Source: an uncultured Sphingobacteriales bacterium (GTDB lineage Bacteria; Bacteroidota; Bacteroidia; Chitinophagales; Chitinophagaceae). From it: a stretch of DNA of 64,000 bases. The stretch is from NCBI GenBank assembly GCA_937991535.1, contig CALKHN010000005.1, positions 1 through 64,000 on the forward strand. Reading direction: 5' to 3'. The stretch's first letter is position 1; every line of letters begins with the position of its first letter. The notes under the pieces are model-generated. The model saw only the letters and a program-made list of their open reading frames with translations. It ran no database searches and had not been told where the DNA came from. The translations under genes and the position numbers were made by a program. This document shows positions 52,449 to 62,548 of the stretch, in pieces.

Positions 52449-53807
52449 ATGTCGGGCACATTAAACCATACTGATCTCAGGCTAACGATTTCTTACAGGC
52501 AGATTTTAAAGATCGCTTTGCCTATTTCCGCTGCATTGCTGGTGCCCCAGTTTAATTTTATTACCAATAATATTTTTTTAGGTGGATTAGGTGAGCGCGA
52601 ATTAGCAGCCGCCGGCATAACAGGCGTCTTTTACCTGATATTTGCAGGCGTAGGCTTTGGACTGAACAATGGTTTGCAGGCTTTAATTGCCCGGCGTGCC
52701 GGAGAAAACAGGATTGGCGATATAGGTAAAATCTTTTCACAGGGCGTATTCATTGCTTTAGCCATAGCATGCATTGGTATATTATCCACCTATTTGATCG
52801 CACCCGCTATTTTCAGGCTTACCATTCATTCAGAAGAAACCTACAACATGTGCATTGGGTTTCTGAAGATAAGGATATGGGGACTTCCTTTTTTATATTT
52901 GTACCAGATGCGGAATGCACTATTGGTGGGCACAAACCACAGCCGTTACCTTATTGCCGGTACTGTAGCGGAAACAGTCGCTAACGTATTTTTTGATTAT
53001 GTACTGATATACGGGAAATGGGGTTTCCCTCAAATGGGATTTAACGGCGCAGCTATTGCATCTATTATTGCCGAATTTGCGGGTATGTTTGTGGTGTTCG
53101 CCGTAATTCACTGGAAAGGATTTCACAAAACCTTTTCCTTATACCAGCACTGGAATTTTGATAAGCCTGTCACAAAATTAATATTGATACAGTCTTCCCC
53201 CCTGATCTTCCAGTATGCTATCAGCATTATCAGCTGGCAGTTCTTTTACATCCTCATAGAGCACCATGGACAGCGGGATCTTGCTGTATCCAATACAATG
53301 CGCAATATATTTGGCTTTTTTGGCGTGTTTACCTGGGCCTTTGCCGCCACCAGCAATACTATGGTGAGCAATATCATCGGGCAGGGACTTAAAGAGAAAG
53401 TAATCCCCCTTATCCATAAAATCGTTCATGTTAGTGTAGGGTTTGGAGTGATGACCTGTATCACATTAAATCTTTTTCCACATTTATTTTTATCAATTTA
53501 CGGCCAGGGCGAAGATTTTATACAATCGGCCATACCTGTATTGCGGATCGTTTCAAGCGCGCTTATCCTGATGTCTTTTGCAACAGTTTGGCTAAATGCG
53601 GTTACCGGTACAGGCAATACAATTGTTAACCTTGCTATTGAGTTTATTGCCATCGCACTTTACAGCATATATGCCTATGTGGTACTGGAAAAATTGCAGA
53701 TGGCCATTACATGGGGCTGGGCAGCGGAATGGATATACTGGAGCACTATGTTTTTGCTTTCATACCTATATATCAAAAGCGGGCGCTGGAAAAAGAAAAT
53801 GATTTGA
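52449..53807 (+). CDS. MATE family efflux transporter
   Basis: A 452-residue multidrug/sodium (or proton) antiporter with twelve membrane segments. The first helices include RQILKIALPISAALLVPQF, and the pattern repeats from about residue 260 (LILIQSSPLIFQYAISII). Conserved GLGERELAAAGITGVFYL follows helix 1, and family residues VGTNHSRYLIAGTVAETVANVFFD appear in the middle. It exports cationic compounds across the inner membrane. It appears to be a single gene with its own promoter. Confidence 0.92.
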   Translation: MSGTLNHTDLRLTISYRQILKIALPISAALLVPQFNFITNNIFLGGLGERELAAAGITGVFYLIFAGVGFGLNNGLQALIARRAGENRIGDIGKIFSQGVFIALAIACIGILSTYLIAPAIFRLTIHSEETYNMCIGFLKIRIWGLPFLYLYQMRNALLVGTNHSRYLIAGTVAETVANVFFDYVLIYGKWGFPQMGFNGAAIASIIAEFAGMFVVFAVIHWKGFHKTFSLYQHWNFDKPVTKLILIQSSPLIFQYAISIISWQFFYILIEHHGQRDLAVSNTMRNIFGFFGVFTWAFAATSNTMVSNIIGQGLKEKVIPLIHKIVHVSVGFGVMTCITLNLFPHLFLSIYGQGEDFIQSAIPVLRIVSSALILMSFATVWLNAVTGTGNTIVNLAIEFIAIALYSIYAYVVLEKLQMAITWGWAAEWIYWSTMFLLSYLYIKSGRWKKKMI

Positions 53808-53865
53808 TTGCTGCAGTGGTTGATACAATGCTCAGTTATAACTTAAATTATAGGGCTTTGGCCTT

Positions 53866-54444
53866 TTACCTATGCATTTTTTCGAGTACCCTGGCAGAAT
53901 CGAGGTGTTTAATTAATTGAGGCAATGCGTTATCAATAAGGGTCTTTACTTCGGCATTATTTACATTGCTTGATGCATGCTCAAATAATTGAATCGTTTT
54001 TTTGTGATCTCTGATCATCATATCCAGGAAACCCTTATCAAAATCCTGCCCTGTATGCTTATTCAGCAATTGTAATTTTGTTTGTACCGCTTCATCCGGT
54101 GAAGACGGAAGCACAACATATAATCCGGAAGAGATAGCCTTTAACTGGTCGTACAGAACGCCATGATCACTCAAAATCATGCCTGCGTAGTCCTTTACTT
54201 TTCTGGTTGCAGCTTTCTGTTTCGCCAATTTTGCAAGCTGTATTTCAGCCATGCTTTCATTAACAGCACTTACTAAAAAATCGGCACTTTTGTCATCAAC
54301 AGGTGCTATATCCCGTTTTATGTTATCATCATAATGTGAATCATTAGCTGAATCTGCTTTCTCAGCGGTATCCTTCCCCGGATTATTATTGCAGGAAGTG
54401 AATGCTATAGCAACAGCTATGAGCATAAAAAAATTGTTTTTCAT
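53866..54444 (-). CDS. DUF4142 lipoprotein
   Basis: The product has 192 residues from the ATG at 54444 (the upstream ATG at 54510 lacks a signal). Lipobox AFTSC near residue 18, then an acidic linker, then the helical DUF4142 domain with ferritin-like pattern: FLVSAVNESMAEIQLAKLAK, VKDYAGMILSDHGVLYDQLK and MIRDHKKTIQLFEHA. The family is often found near stress genes; its molecular role is unknown. Members have two paired helices with conserved histidines (DHGV and DHKK seen here). Confidence 0.88.
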   Translation of the reverse strand: MKNNFFMLIAVAIAFTSCNNNPGKDTAEKADSANDSHYDDNIKRDIAPVDDKSADFLVSAVNESMAEIQLAKLAKQKAATRKVKDYAGMILSDHGVLYDQLKAISSGLYVVLPSSPDEAVQTKLQLLNKHTGQDFDKGFLDMMIRDHKKTIQLFEHASSNVNNAEVKTLIDNALPQLIKHLDSARVLEKMHR

Positions 54445-54729
54445 AACATGCATTTTAAAAAAATCAAAGAGCCCTGCGTTTGTATCGAAAATTCCGTGCC
54501 ATTGCAACAATGAATACTGACCTGCTATTATTGAGATTCCCTGTGTATTATTACACCGGACAACAATAACTTTTAATAATTGCCGGATTTTGGGTGAAAA
54601 CGGGGAAAATCATACACAGTTAGATAAATTTCACAACATACTACAGCCTGATAAGCAACTTATTTTAACTGTAAAGCCCGGATGGCTCATTTATTGACAC
54701 AGGTCTATTATTCATTAAAACATTGGTAT

Positions 54730-55011
54730 ATGAAACATTTCATTCTTAAGCGGCTTATCCATTATATTGGAACCCTGTTGTTATTTTCCATACTGCCCAT
54801 GGTGACCTTTGCCCAGGAACAAGTGCAAATAAGTGAACAGGAAGTGAGCTCCTGGTTTGGCAGAAACTGGATGTGGATTGCCGGCGGCGCTATTTTGCTG
54901 CTATTGATCTTTCTTTTTAGCGGAAACAGCTCCAGGCGTAAAACAACCACTGTTATAAAAGACGATTATGGAAATGTTAAGGGAGTAACCACAACCGAGG
55001 TGCGCGAATAG
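54730..55011 (+). CDS. Small exported single-pass membrane protein
   Basis: The product has 93 residues from the ATG at 54730, with a signal peptide (LLLFSILPMVTFAQ), a short outside loop, one hydrophobic helix (WMWIAGGAILLLLIFLFSG) and a basic tail with KTTTVIKDDYGNVKG. It may sit in the membrane with the tail in the cytoplasm. No family is recognised. It is followed by a clear terminator, so it is a single-gene unit and probably real. Confidence 0.65.
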   Translation: MKHFILKRLIHYIGTLLLFSILPMVTFAQEQVQISEQEVSSWFGRNWMWIAGGAILLLLIFLFSGNSSRRKTTTVIKDDYGNVKGVTTTEVRE

Positions 55012-55036
55012 ATAAAGTGCAACTATAACGAAAGAA

Positions 55037-55064
55037 AAAAGTGCATATCATTGCACTTTTTTTT
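55037..55064 (+). terminator. Terminator after the small membrane protein gene
   Basis: AAAAGTGCA pairs with TGCACTTTT over nine bases (six-base loop), followed by TTTT. Confidence 0.8.
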
Positions 55065-55132
55065 ATTCAATCCGCCGGATGATTTTCATTGATAGCACAT
55101 TGTTATTGTTACCGGCTGTTGCACTTTATTTG

Positions 55133-55801
55133 TTACTTTGCTCCGTAAGCTGTTGTATCTATATTTCCGCGAAGCGTTCCCCTCAATCTTTTCCAGAAGC
55201 TCTCCCGCTTTTTAATTGAAATAAAATTGGGTTTAAAAGCTGCCTGGTAATTTATATCAGGATCAATCATTTCCAGTTCTATTACCTTCATAGTATCTAT
55301 CACCATGGGAATGAGGGCCATCTCTGCATCCACCTTTTTACGAACATAGCGCCTCAATAATTTTGTCTGGAAAGGATCGGAAGCAAGCGCTATATGTTCA
55401 AAACCCAATTGCTGGGCTTTTTTATATCCATAATAAGCATTCTCGGTACTGTGCTCTGCCTTTGTTTCGGTATAAATATTTTTTGCGGGAATGCCAATGG
55501 CTTTTGCATACATCGCCATTATTTCCGCTTCATAATAAGCGGTATATACTGCCGACCCGGAGTATATGATATTTTTGGCAATCCCTTTATCAAACAGGTA
55601 TTTAGACCAGTAGATCCTTCCCTTCATCGTACGGTTCCATTTGCCGTTTTCAAAAGGAACACCGGGAACAATAATTACATCAAACGGTCCGCTGCTTTCA
55701 GCTTTTTGTAACAATTGCCGGGTTGCTTTGGTTGAATACCCACAAGACAGCGCAACAAGTGCAACTACGGCAGAAAGTATAAAAAAAATAACTTTACGCA
55801 T
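55133..55801 (-). CDS. DUF218 (YdcF/SanA-like) lipoprotein
   Basis: A 222-residue protein with lipoprotein signal ending LSC (lipobox ALSCG near residue 20). The DUF218 Rossmann-like core has DVIIVPGVPFENGKW, a glycine-rich ligand loop, IIYSGSAVYTAYYEAEIM, KAEHSTENAYY and HIALASDPFQTKLLRRYV. SanA-type proteins of E. coli affect envelope permeability; the family fold resembles SAM-binding proteins. A role in envelope integrity is inferred. Confidence 0.82.
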   Translation of the reverse strand: MRKVIFFILSAVVALVALSCGYSTKATRQLLQKAESSGPFDVIIVPGVPFENGKWNRTMKGRIYWSKYLFDKGIAKNIIYSGSAVYTAYYEAEIMAMYAKAIGIPAKNIYTETKAEHSTENAYYGYKKAQQLGFEHIALASDPFQTKLLRRYVRKKVDAEMALIPMVIDTMKVIELEMIDPDINYQAAFKPNFISIKKRESFWKRLRGTLRGNIDTTAYGAK

Positions 55802-55887
55802 ATAAACAAAAAACGAACAGGCTTTCGAAGAAATGACATATCGTTGATAAAATTCCGTAACACAGTAAACACAAATTTACAGCAGGT

Positions 55888-58281
55888 TTACTCTTTATTT
55901 TTCTTACCGCCAAAAAGCCTCTTGAAGAAACCTTTCTTCTTTTTGTCTGTTGAATCCGGTTCTACCTTATCCTTTTTTTTGCCGGCGTTCTTTGCTTCTT
56001 CCAGGATTTTTCTTTCTTCTTCGTTAAGCTGCGACTCCGTTGTTACTTTTTCTCTGCCATCACTTACGGGCACATCAATATACTGGTTGCCATCTCCCCC
56101 GGAGTTTTCTCCTTCCAGCATGGGAGTATCAGACATGGAAGGATCGGTCCAGTCGTATATCATTTCGTTTTTAAAACTTTCGGGTTGTACAAACCTTGCA
56201 TTGCGGTCTATACCCAACGTTTTGTCTTTATATACCTCCTGGAAGAAATAAGCCCATATAGGCATGGCCATTTGCGCACCCTGGCCTACATAATTATTAG
56301 CAATACGTAAAATAGGATCATCTGCGCCTACCCACGCTCCCCCGAGTAACTGGGGTGTAAATCCAATGAACCATCCGTCGGCGTTATTATTTGTGGTACC
56401 TGTTTTACCGGCTATTTCACTGGTAATGCCGTAAGCGCCGCGTATTGAGCGCCCTGTTCCAAAATCAACCACACCCTGCATCATTCTTGTCATTATATAG
56501 GCATCCGCTTCGTTGATTACTTCAGTATGCGAAGTAGTGAAAGATTGCAGTACGTTGCCGTTGCGGTCTTCTATCCGTGAAATATAAATGGGTTTGGTAT
56601 TCATCCCTCCTGCGGGAAACATACTGTATGCACCCACCATTTCAATTAATGATATATCAGCAGAACCGAGCGCAATGGAGGGATAGGGAGGGATTTTACT
56701 GGTTATACCACATTGCTTTGCAAAATCAACCGTTCTGTTCACGCCTATCACATTCATGAGATTTGCCGCAGCCGGATTGATAGAAGCAGCGAGGCAATAA
56801 TTCAGAGGACGGGTTCCCGAATATTTGGTATCGCCGATCAATTTACCGCCCAGGTCAACCGGATCCACCGATACGGGCGTTTCCGGTGTATAACCGTTCA
56901 TAATAGCAAGCGTATACAAAAGGGGCTTAAAAGTTGAACCAACCTGCCGTTTTGTATTGTAATTAACGTGATCGTATTTGTATGTTTTAAAATCAATACC
57001 CCCTACCCACGCTTTCACTTCGCCGGTTAACGGATCGGTTAACAGAAAAGAAGCCTGCAGCATTTGCTTATGGTATTTGATAGAATCCATGGGCGTCATC
57101 GTGGTGTCTTTCTCCCGTTTATTATTCCATGCAAATACCTTCATCGGCACCTTTGCATTAAACGATTTCCGGATTTCAGCTTCTTTTACACCGTCATCCG
57201 ATAAATTGCGCCAGCGTTCACTGCTCTTCATGGCTTTTTCCAATACAGCCTGCCCGTCCTTCGTTTTCCAAACACTTCCGTCTTTAATGTTCTTTTGCCC
57301 GTTAAACACTTTTTGCAGATTGGGCATATGCCTCGCCACGGCCATTTCGGCGTATAGCTGCATCCTGGGATCAATGGTGGTATAAATTTTCAACCCGTCT
57401 TTATAGAGATTGTACGCTTCCCCTGTTTTGGGATTTTTATGGTCTTTACACCATTGGCGGACATCATTTCGCAGTACATCAATGAAATAGGGCGCCAGGT
57501 TGGTGTTATGGGTCATTTTTTCATAGTCAAGCTTTATAGGTATTAATTTAATTTTATTGGCCTCCGCCTCAGGTAAGTAGTTATTGCGAACCATCTGATC
57601 TATTACGGTATTTCTCCTGTCTAATGCCTGTTTGGGGTTTACACGGGGATTATAGGTGCCCGTAGCTTTAAGCATGCCTACCAGCACGGCCGACTCTGCA
57701 ACATTAAGCCTGAACGGATCTTTTTGAAAAAAAGTACGGGAAGCATTTCGTATGCCATATACGTGATCACTATATTCAACAGTATTAAGATACAGCGCCA
57801 GAATTTCTTCCTTTGTGAAATTCCGCTCCAGCTTAATAGCCACAATCATCTCCTTTAATTTTTCAATAACCCTGGCTATAGTGTTTTTGCTTCCCTGTCC
57901 CAGCATATTCTTCGCCAGTTGCTGTGTGATGGTACTGGCGCCGCCTTCACTTCCAAAAAAGAAAATAGCCCTTCCCAGGCTCCTGGCATCAATACCGGAA
58001 TGCTTGTAAAATCTTTCGTCTTCGGTAGCCACCAATGCATTAATTACATTGGGTGAAATTTCACTATAGGGTACATTGGTTCTGTCTATTATAAGATACT
58101 TACCCATAAGTCTTCCATCGGCAGCAAATACTTCCGAGGCAGAAAGAATGGAAGGATTTTCCAGTTCAGATAACGATGGAAGCTTACCAAAAACACCCCA
58201 TGAAATTAACAATAGAAACAAAACGGAAAAGCCAAGCCCGATAAAGAAAATTCGCCAGAAATATTTTACTGCCTTTGTCAT
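55888..58281 (-). CDS. Penicillin-binding protein 1A (class A, bifunctional)
   Basis: A 797-residue peptidoglycan synthase with an N-terminal membrane helix (IFFIGLGFSVLFLLLISW), a GT51 glycosyltransferase domain (ATEDERFYKHSGIDARSLGR and STITQQLAKNML) and then a transpeptidase domain with SxxK in STFKPLLY (near residue 450). A later stretch contains SADISLIEM, and the KTGTTNN box is near residue 624. A Lys/Glu-rich C-terminal tail ends KKNKE. It polymerises glycan strands and cross-links them. It is the first of a series of envelope genes on the minus strand; PorW/SprE lies upstream on the same strand with a 113-base gap. Confidence 0.96.
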   Translation of the reverse strand: MTKAVKYFWRIFFIGLGFSVLFLLLISWGVFGKLPSLSELENPSILSASEVFAADGRLMGKYLIIDRTNVPYSEISPNVINALVATEDERFYKHSGIDARSLGRAIFFFGSEGGASTITQQLAKNMLGQGSKNTIARVIEKLKEMIVAIKLERNFTKEEILALYLNTVEYSDHVYGIRNASRTFFQKDPFRLNVAESAVLVGMLKATGTYNPRVNPKQALDRRNTVIDQMVRNNYLPEAEANKIKLIPIKLDYEKMTHNTNLAPYFIDVLRNDVRQWCKDHKNPKTGEAYNLYKDGLKIYTTIDPRMQLYAEMAVARHMPNLQKVFNGQKNIKDGSVWKTKDGQAVLEKAMKSSERWRNLSDDGVKEAEIRKSFNAKVPMKVFAWNNKREKDTTMTPMDSIKYHKQMLQASFLLTDPLTGEVKAWVGGIDFKTYKYDHVNYNTKRQVGSTFKPLLYTLAIMNGYTPETPVSVDPVDLGGKLIGDTKYSGTRPLNYCLAASINPAAANLMNVIGVNRTVDFAKQCGITSKIPPYPSIALGSADISLIEMVGAYSMFPAGGMNTKPIYISRIEDRNGNVLQSFTTSHTEVINEADAYIMTRMMQGVVDFGTGRSIRGAYGITSEIAGKTGTTNNNADGWFIGFTPQLLGGAWVGADDPILRIANNYVGQGAQMAMPIWAYFFQEVYKDKTLGIDRNARFVQPESFKNEMIYDWTDPSMSDTPMLEGENSGGDGNQYIDVPVSDGREKVTTESQLNEEERKILEEAKNAGKKKDKVEPDSTDKKKKGFFKRLFGGKKNKE

Positions 58282-58394
58282 ATTTTATACTTATAATGAA
58301 TAATGGCCGGAAACAGGTTCTTCAACAAATGTAAAAGCAAATTCCATGCTTAACCTGTTAATCCTTATCGTATATATAATTTTATGATAATTTA

Positions 58395-61382
58395 TTACAA
58401 TTGACCCGGGTAATTGGCCTCAACGAACTTTTTATACCCATTGAGATCCTTATTATTTTTCAGCACTTCAAGGTTACCGGCCGAAATCACAATAAATGAA
58501 TACTTATCCGCGGCCAACCAGGGCACTACCTGAGCGCCAGCAACGCGTTTTGTTTTATTTACATATTCCAATGCACCAATCGCATCTGAAAATCCCGACA
58601 TCAGCATCAGTTTATTTTCATCATCTAAGGGCAATATCGTTATCTCTATGCGCTGGTCATTAAATGATTCCCGGTTATACCGGTTAAAAGCATTTTTGGC
58701 TTCATTACCATATACAATATCCACTTTATTGAGCACTACCGCCACATAATGCTGTTCAGCAGGATTATAGCTGAAGCCGGATTGTGGAGCGGGTTTTGGT
58801 TTATTGAACACCGACGAATCTATAGAAGGCCTGATAACCGTTTCTTTTGTGGCAGCCACTTCCGCTGCTTTGGGTTCGCCCGTAGCTTTAACCTGCTCCT
58901 GAACACCCGTTTTCGGTTTGGGTTTATCTTCAACAACAGCAACAGTATCTTCTTTTGCTCTTTCTATATTCAGATTGGTGAGGTATTTTTCAATTTCATC
59001 CCGCCGCTTCAATACATTGATAATATTCTCCGCTTTCTTGGAGATACCCGCCTCCCTGTCTATATGAATAAGATTCTGAAGTGCGTTAATGGCTGAATTA
59101 TCATCTTTTTGTTTAATGTAATATATAGATTCTATATATAATAATTGCTGCGTCCAGTAGATATTGCCATAAATGCTGTCTGCTTTCGCCTTCTGTATAA
59201 TGGCTTCTTCAAATTTACCTTCCAGGAAAAGATCGTATATTTTTTCATAATTCCGGGTAGCATCGTCTTTTAACTGGGTTTTGCGTTTTTCAACGGCCCC
59301 CGGGTTATCAATATATTCAATGTATTTGCTCTGGGGAGCAATTTGAGCCAGTATTTCCCTGTATTGTTTTGCTTTAACCGGTAAGTTCAGTTTGGTATAA
59401 CAATAGTGCAGGTCGAAAACCGCTTCTTCCCGGTAGCGGGTATCGGGAAAACGATTCAGCAGTGCTTCGTAATTTTTTATGGCTTCGGCATAATCTTCAA
59501 ACTGATCTTTAAATGCCCTGCCCAATTCAAACAAGGCCGATTGGATGCTGTCGTTTGAAACCTGTATGGCCTCAGGAGAAAGCGGCAGGGTTTTCATAAG
59601 TCCCTCATAACTGATATCTTCAGGATTTCCTATGTCATTCGCATTTCCATCTGCACCAGGTTCATTAACTTTTCCGGGTTCCGGCACTTTAAACTGTGCT
59701 GTAATATCCGCCATTCGTCTCCAGTTATCGGCATTTGGCCGCGATCCCCAATTATTGCGAAAAGCGGTAAACCCTTTCGACTTTAGTGAATTGTTATCAA
59801 AATACCAATCCCCCCTGCCTTCATTTCCCGCAAAAATATCCGTAGTTGTTTTGTTGGCAAAAGGGTTGTTTGTATTGGTGTTAGGTGAATCTGATTCCTT
59901 TAATCCTCTTTCTTTGCGCAAACGTTTCGCAGCGGCTTTTACATATTTCTCCCGGTCGGCTTCGGGCATCGCTGCTATCTTTTGCAAACTGTCTTCCACC
60001 CTGATTGTTTGCAATTTGGTAACTACCCCTTTTAAAACATCCTTCCGGTGCGAGATAATGGCGGCATCTTTCACAACCCGGCTGTTGATATCTAAGCTGT
60101 CGTAAGCGCTGTATGCCAGTTCATATTCCTTTTTTTCAAAAGCCAGATCGGCCAGGTATAAAAATGAGCGGTTGCGCTGATCAACATTATCATTATTATA
60201 CTTAACACTTTTTAACAGATAGGCTTTAGCTGCATCAAAATTATTGCGCTGCATTTCCATTTGTGCAGCCATATAATAAATAATATTACGATAATTGTAG
60301 TACTTATCGCGTCTTGCCATTTTAAGCAATTGCTTCACATTTTCATCAATGATCTTATCCTCGTTACCGCCGCCGGCAAGTTTTATTTTATTCAGTCTTG
60401 CATATACTTCCATCACCGGATCAATGGCGTGTTTAATGCACTCATCAAAATAAGTACCCGCCTCAGTTGGCTTTTTACTCAGAGCATACAACTGCCCTAT
60501 CAGGTATTCCCACCTGGCTTTTTCTCCAATATTTTCAGCATTATCCAGTGCAGGTATCAAATGGTGGGCGGCGCTATCCCACATTTTATTTTTATAAAAC
60601 AGGTAAGCCTGCATTTCTTCCAGCGCCGGCTTTAACCTGCGGGGAAACAGTTCATCGCGCTTCAGGGTTTGTACCAATGCCGAAGCCTCGTTGTAAGTGC
60701 TGTCTTCAATATAATTTCTCAGTTGCCATACAAGAGCGTCATTGCGGCGCGGGGGCTCACTGAACATCTTAGAAGTGATGCTGGTCTTTTCTTTGGTAGA
60801 AACAGAATAGATATTGCCTTCTTCATTGAGATTACTGCCAATATATTTTTTAAAACCCAGTTCCTCCTCAGTTTTGGGCTGAAAATAATAATTAAGATAT
60901 TGAAAAGCTATTCCGGCAGAATCGAATTGCTTCCTGAAGAAATAAGCCTTGCCCATCAAAAAATACATGTCATCAATCCACTCATTTCTCAGGTCGTGCA
61001 GCAAAATGCCCGCATTACACTTTTGAAGTACGGAATCCAGTTCTGTTTTTTGCGATGCCGTAGCCTCAAGCGTATAATTGTAAAAAGGCAACAACTCCGT
61101 ATAGTCTTCTGTAAAACTTTGTTTGGCTCCCGCCATCACATCGGTTAACTTAACATCCGCATTAAAGAAAAAATTATAGTGTGTACTCATGCCCTGCATG
61201 ATCCTGCGTGGTATTGTGTATTTGGTAGTAAAGGTTTTATCTGATCCCAGTATGCGGTTCTCGTATTGCTCAGGCTTCTTTACATCAAGTGTTGCATCTT
61301 TTTGTGCCATTACAGACGAATAATGGCTGCAATAAAATAAAATAGTGAGTATAACCGTTAAAAGGAATTTACTATAAGACAT
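58395..61382 (-). CDS. PorW/SprE-type TPR protein of the type IX secretion system
   Basis: A 995-residue exported protein (signal peptide LTVILTILFYCSHYSSVMAQ; no lipobox seen). After a YENRILG start come the PorW/SprE landmarks THYNFFFNADVKLTDVMAG and LLPFYNYTLEATASQKTELDS, then repeated TPR helices (about residues 100-400 and 600-760). An acidic, proline-rich linker (PKPKTGVQEQVKATGEPKA) precedes a C-terminal domain starting near HYVAVVLNKVDIVYGNEAK. In gliding bacteria SprE/PorW is needed for T9SS assembly. The DUF5103 plug gene at 50161 supports a working T9SS. The usual lipoprotein signal is absent here. Confidence 0.8.
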   Translation of the reverse strand: MSYSKFLLTVILTILFYCSHYSSVMAQKDATLDVKKPEQYENRILGSDKTFTTKYTIPRRIMQGMSTHYNFFFNADVKLTDVMAGAKQSFTEDYTELLPFYNYTLEATASQKTELDSVLQKCNAGILLHDLRNEWIDDMYFLMGKAYFFRKQFDSAGIAFQYLNYYFQPKTEEELGFKKYIGSNLNEEGNIYSVSTKEKTSITSKMFSEPPRRNDALVWQLRNYIEDSTYNEASALVQTLKRDELFPRRLKPALEEMQAYLFYKNKMWDSAAHHLIPALDNAENIGEKARWEYLIGQLYALSKKPTEAGTYFDECIKHAIDPVMEVYARLNKIKLAGGGNEDKIIDENVKQLLKMARRDKYYNYRNIIYYMAAQMEMQRNNFDAAKAYLLKSVKYNNDNVDQRNRSFLYLADLAFEKKEYELAYSAYDSLDINSRVVKDAAIISHRKDVLKGVVTKLQTIRVEDSLQKIAAMPEADREKYVKAAAKRLRKERGLKESDSPNTNTNNPFANKTTTDIFAGNEGRGDWYFDNNSLKSKGFTAFRNNWGSRPNADNWRRMADITAQFKVPEPGKVNEPGADGNANDIGNPEDISYEGLMKTLPLSPEAIQVSNDSIQSALFELGRAFKDQFEDYAEAIKNYEALLNRFPDTRYREEAVFDLHYCYTKLNLPVKAKQYREILAQIAPQSKYIEYIDNPGAVEKRKTQLKDDATRNYEKIYDLFLEGKFEEAIIQKAKADSIYGNIYWTQQLLYIESIYYIKQKDDNSAINALQNLIHIDREAGISKKAENIINVLKRRDEIEKYLTNLNIERAKEDTVAVVEDKPKPKTGVQEQVKATGEPKAAEVAATKETVIRPSIDSSVFNKPKPAPQSGFSYNPAEQHYVAVVLNKVDIVYGNEAKNAFNRYNRESFNDQRIEITILPLDDENKLMLMSGFSDAIGALEYVNKTKRVAGAQVVPWLAADKYSFIVISAGNLEVLKNNKDLNGYKKFVEANYPGQL

Positions 61383-61506
61383 GCATGTGTAGTTCGTTCG
61401 TATTATAAACTAAATTTCAGCGAAAATATTTTTAATTGTACATTTTTTCAAGCTTTAGTTCCCACAACCAGGCCAAAGTGGTTATTTTTAACACAAATAA
61501 CTGATA

Positions 61507-61905
61507 ATGGCCAAGATATTTGATACGGATGGCACCCTGCAGCACTTGCGTAACCGTTACCGGCTGGTGGTAATGAATGACGATACCTACGAGGAAGTTG
61601 TTACATTCCGGTTGTCGCGGCTCAGTGTTTACATCACGTTATGCACCATATTTGTAGCTCTAGTAGGCATAACGGTAGCTTTGCTGGTTTTTACGCCGCT
61701 TCGTTATTATGTGCCGGGTTATGGTAGCGCGTCAGACAGAAGAGAAATGATAACCTTAAAAATGCAGGTTGATTCACTGGAACAGCAAATGAATTACCGT
61801 GACAAATACCTGGAAAATATTCAAAATGTGCTGAAAGGAAATACACCGGCGTTTATGGATACAACCCAGTTAAATATTCCTGCAGAGGAAAAAAGCGAAG
61901 ATTAA
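61507..61905 (+). CDS. Single-pass coiled-coil protein resembling the N-terminus of M23 peptidases, paired with bactofilin
   Basis: A 132-residue protein: a basic cytoplasmic segment (LRNRYRLVVMNDDTYEEVVTF), one transmembrane helix (ITLCTIFVALVGITVALLVF), then FTPLRYYVPGYGSASDRRE and a coiled-coil region (LKMQVDSLEQQMNYRDKYLE). This order equals the N-terminal third of the M23 metallopeptidases that accompany bactofilin in Bacteroidota, but the LytM catalytic domain is missing: the frame ends naturally at a TAA after EEKSED. Bactofilin starts 19 bases later. It may be a membrane anchor for bactofilin, with the hydrolase encoded elsewhere; alternatively it is a true non-enzymatic relative. Confidence 0.8.
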   Translation: MAKIFDTDGTLQHLRNRYRLVVMNDDTYEEVVTFRLSRLSVYITLCTIFVALVGITVALLVFTPLRYYVPGYGSASDRREMITLKMQVDSLEQQMNYRDKYLENIQNVLKGNTPAFMDTTQLNIPAEEKSED

Positions 61906-61924
61906 TCATTTAAAACCAATAACC

Positions 61925-62344
61925 ATGTTTTCATCAAAATCCAAATCCGACATCGAGATGCCCGCTTCTTCTTCCGGCACAAGCCTGATTGGCGCCGGTA
62001 CGATTATTAAAGGCGATGTGATAAGCAGCGGAGATATTCGTATAGACGGAACGCTGAAAGGAAACATTTCCGGTTCTGCAAAAGTGCTGATCGGCGCCGA
62101 AGGTGTTGTTGAAGGCGATATTGAAGGACAACAGGCCGATATACTTGGAAAAGTCAGCGGTAAAATCATCATCAAGGAATTGCTGAATCTCAGGGGTAAA
62201 GCTGCTGTAAAAGGTAATATCAGCGCAGGTAAACTGCAGGTTGAGCCTACCGTAAGCTTTAATGGCCAGTGCCATGTTGGAGAAGGATCCGTGGCTAACG
62301 TGGTAGAGATGCCCGCTGATGAAGAACACGCCATCGCACAATAA
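61925..62344 (+). CDS. Bactofilin (polymer-forming cytoskeletal protein)
   Basis: A 139-residue right-handed beta-helix protein that polymerises without nucleotide: SLIGAGTIIKGDVISSGDIR opens the helix and turns repeat (IDGTLKGNISGSAKVLIGAEG, VVEGDIEGQQADILGKVSGK, IIKELLNLRGKAAVKGNI), with flanking charged ends. Bactofilins set cell shape and the site of wall remodelling. It is co-transcribed with the preceding membrane coiled-coil protein and ends in a terminator. Confidence 0.94.
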   Translation: MFSSKSKSDIEMPASSSGTSLIGAGTIIKGDVISSGDIRIDGTLKGNISGSAKVLIGAEGVVEGDIEGQQADILGKVSGKIIIKELLNLRGKAAVKGNISAGKLQVEPTVSFNGQCHVGEGSVANVVEMPADEEHAIAQ

Positions 62345-62375
62345 CTTCTTTTCTTAACCGGAAAACATTTATTTG

Positions 62376-62410
62376 CCCTGCACGACTCATACGAACCGTG
62401 CAGGGATTTT
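62376..62410 (+). terminator. Terminator of the bactofilin operon
   Basis: CCCTGCACG and CGTGCAGGG form a perfect nine-base stem with a 12-base loop, followed by ATTTTATT. Confidence 0.75.
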
Positions 62411-62548
62411 ATTGGCCTGCATAATAAAGTTTCAAATGGCAGATAGAAAATACTTTCTTTGTCTGGCTTATAAAATGACAATGCATTTGCTATACAAAAA
62501 CCATTTATTTTTAGGTTTTAATATCAAAAGTATTTCCGGTAAGCAAAT

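Noticed and set aside
61906..62481. 191-codon minus-strand frame across bactofilin
   Set aside because: Antisense shadow of a clear bactofilin gene; rich in Pro and Ser as expected from the reverse of Gly-rich repeats.
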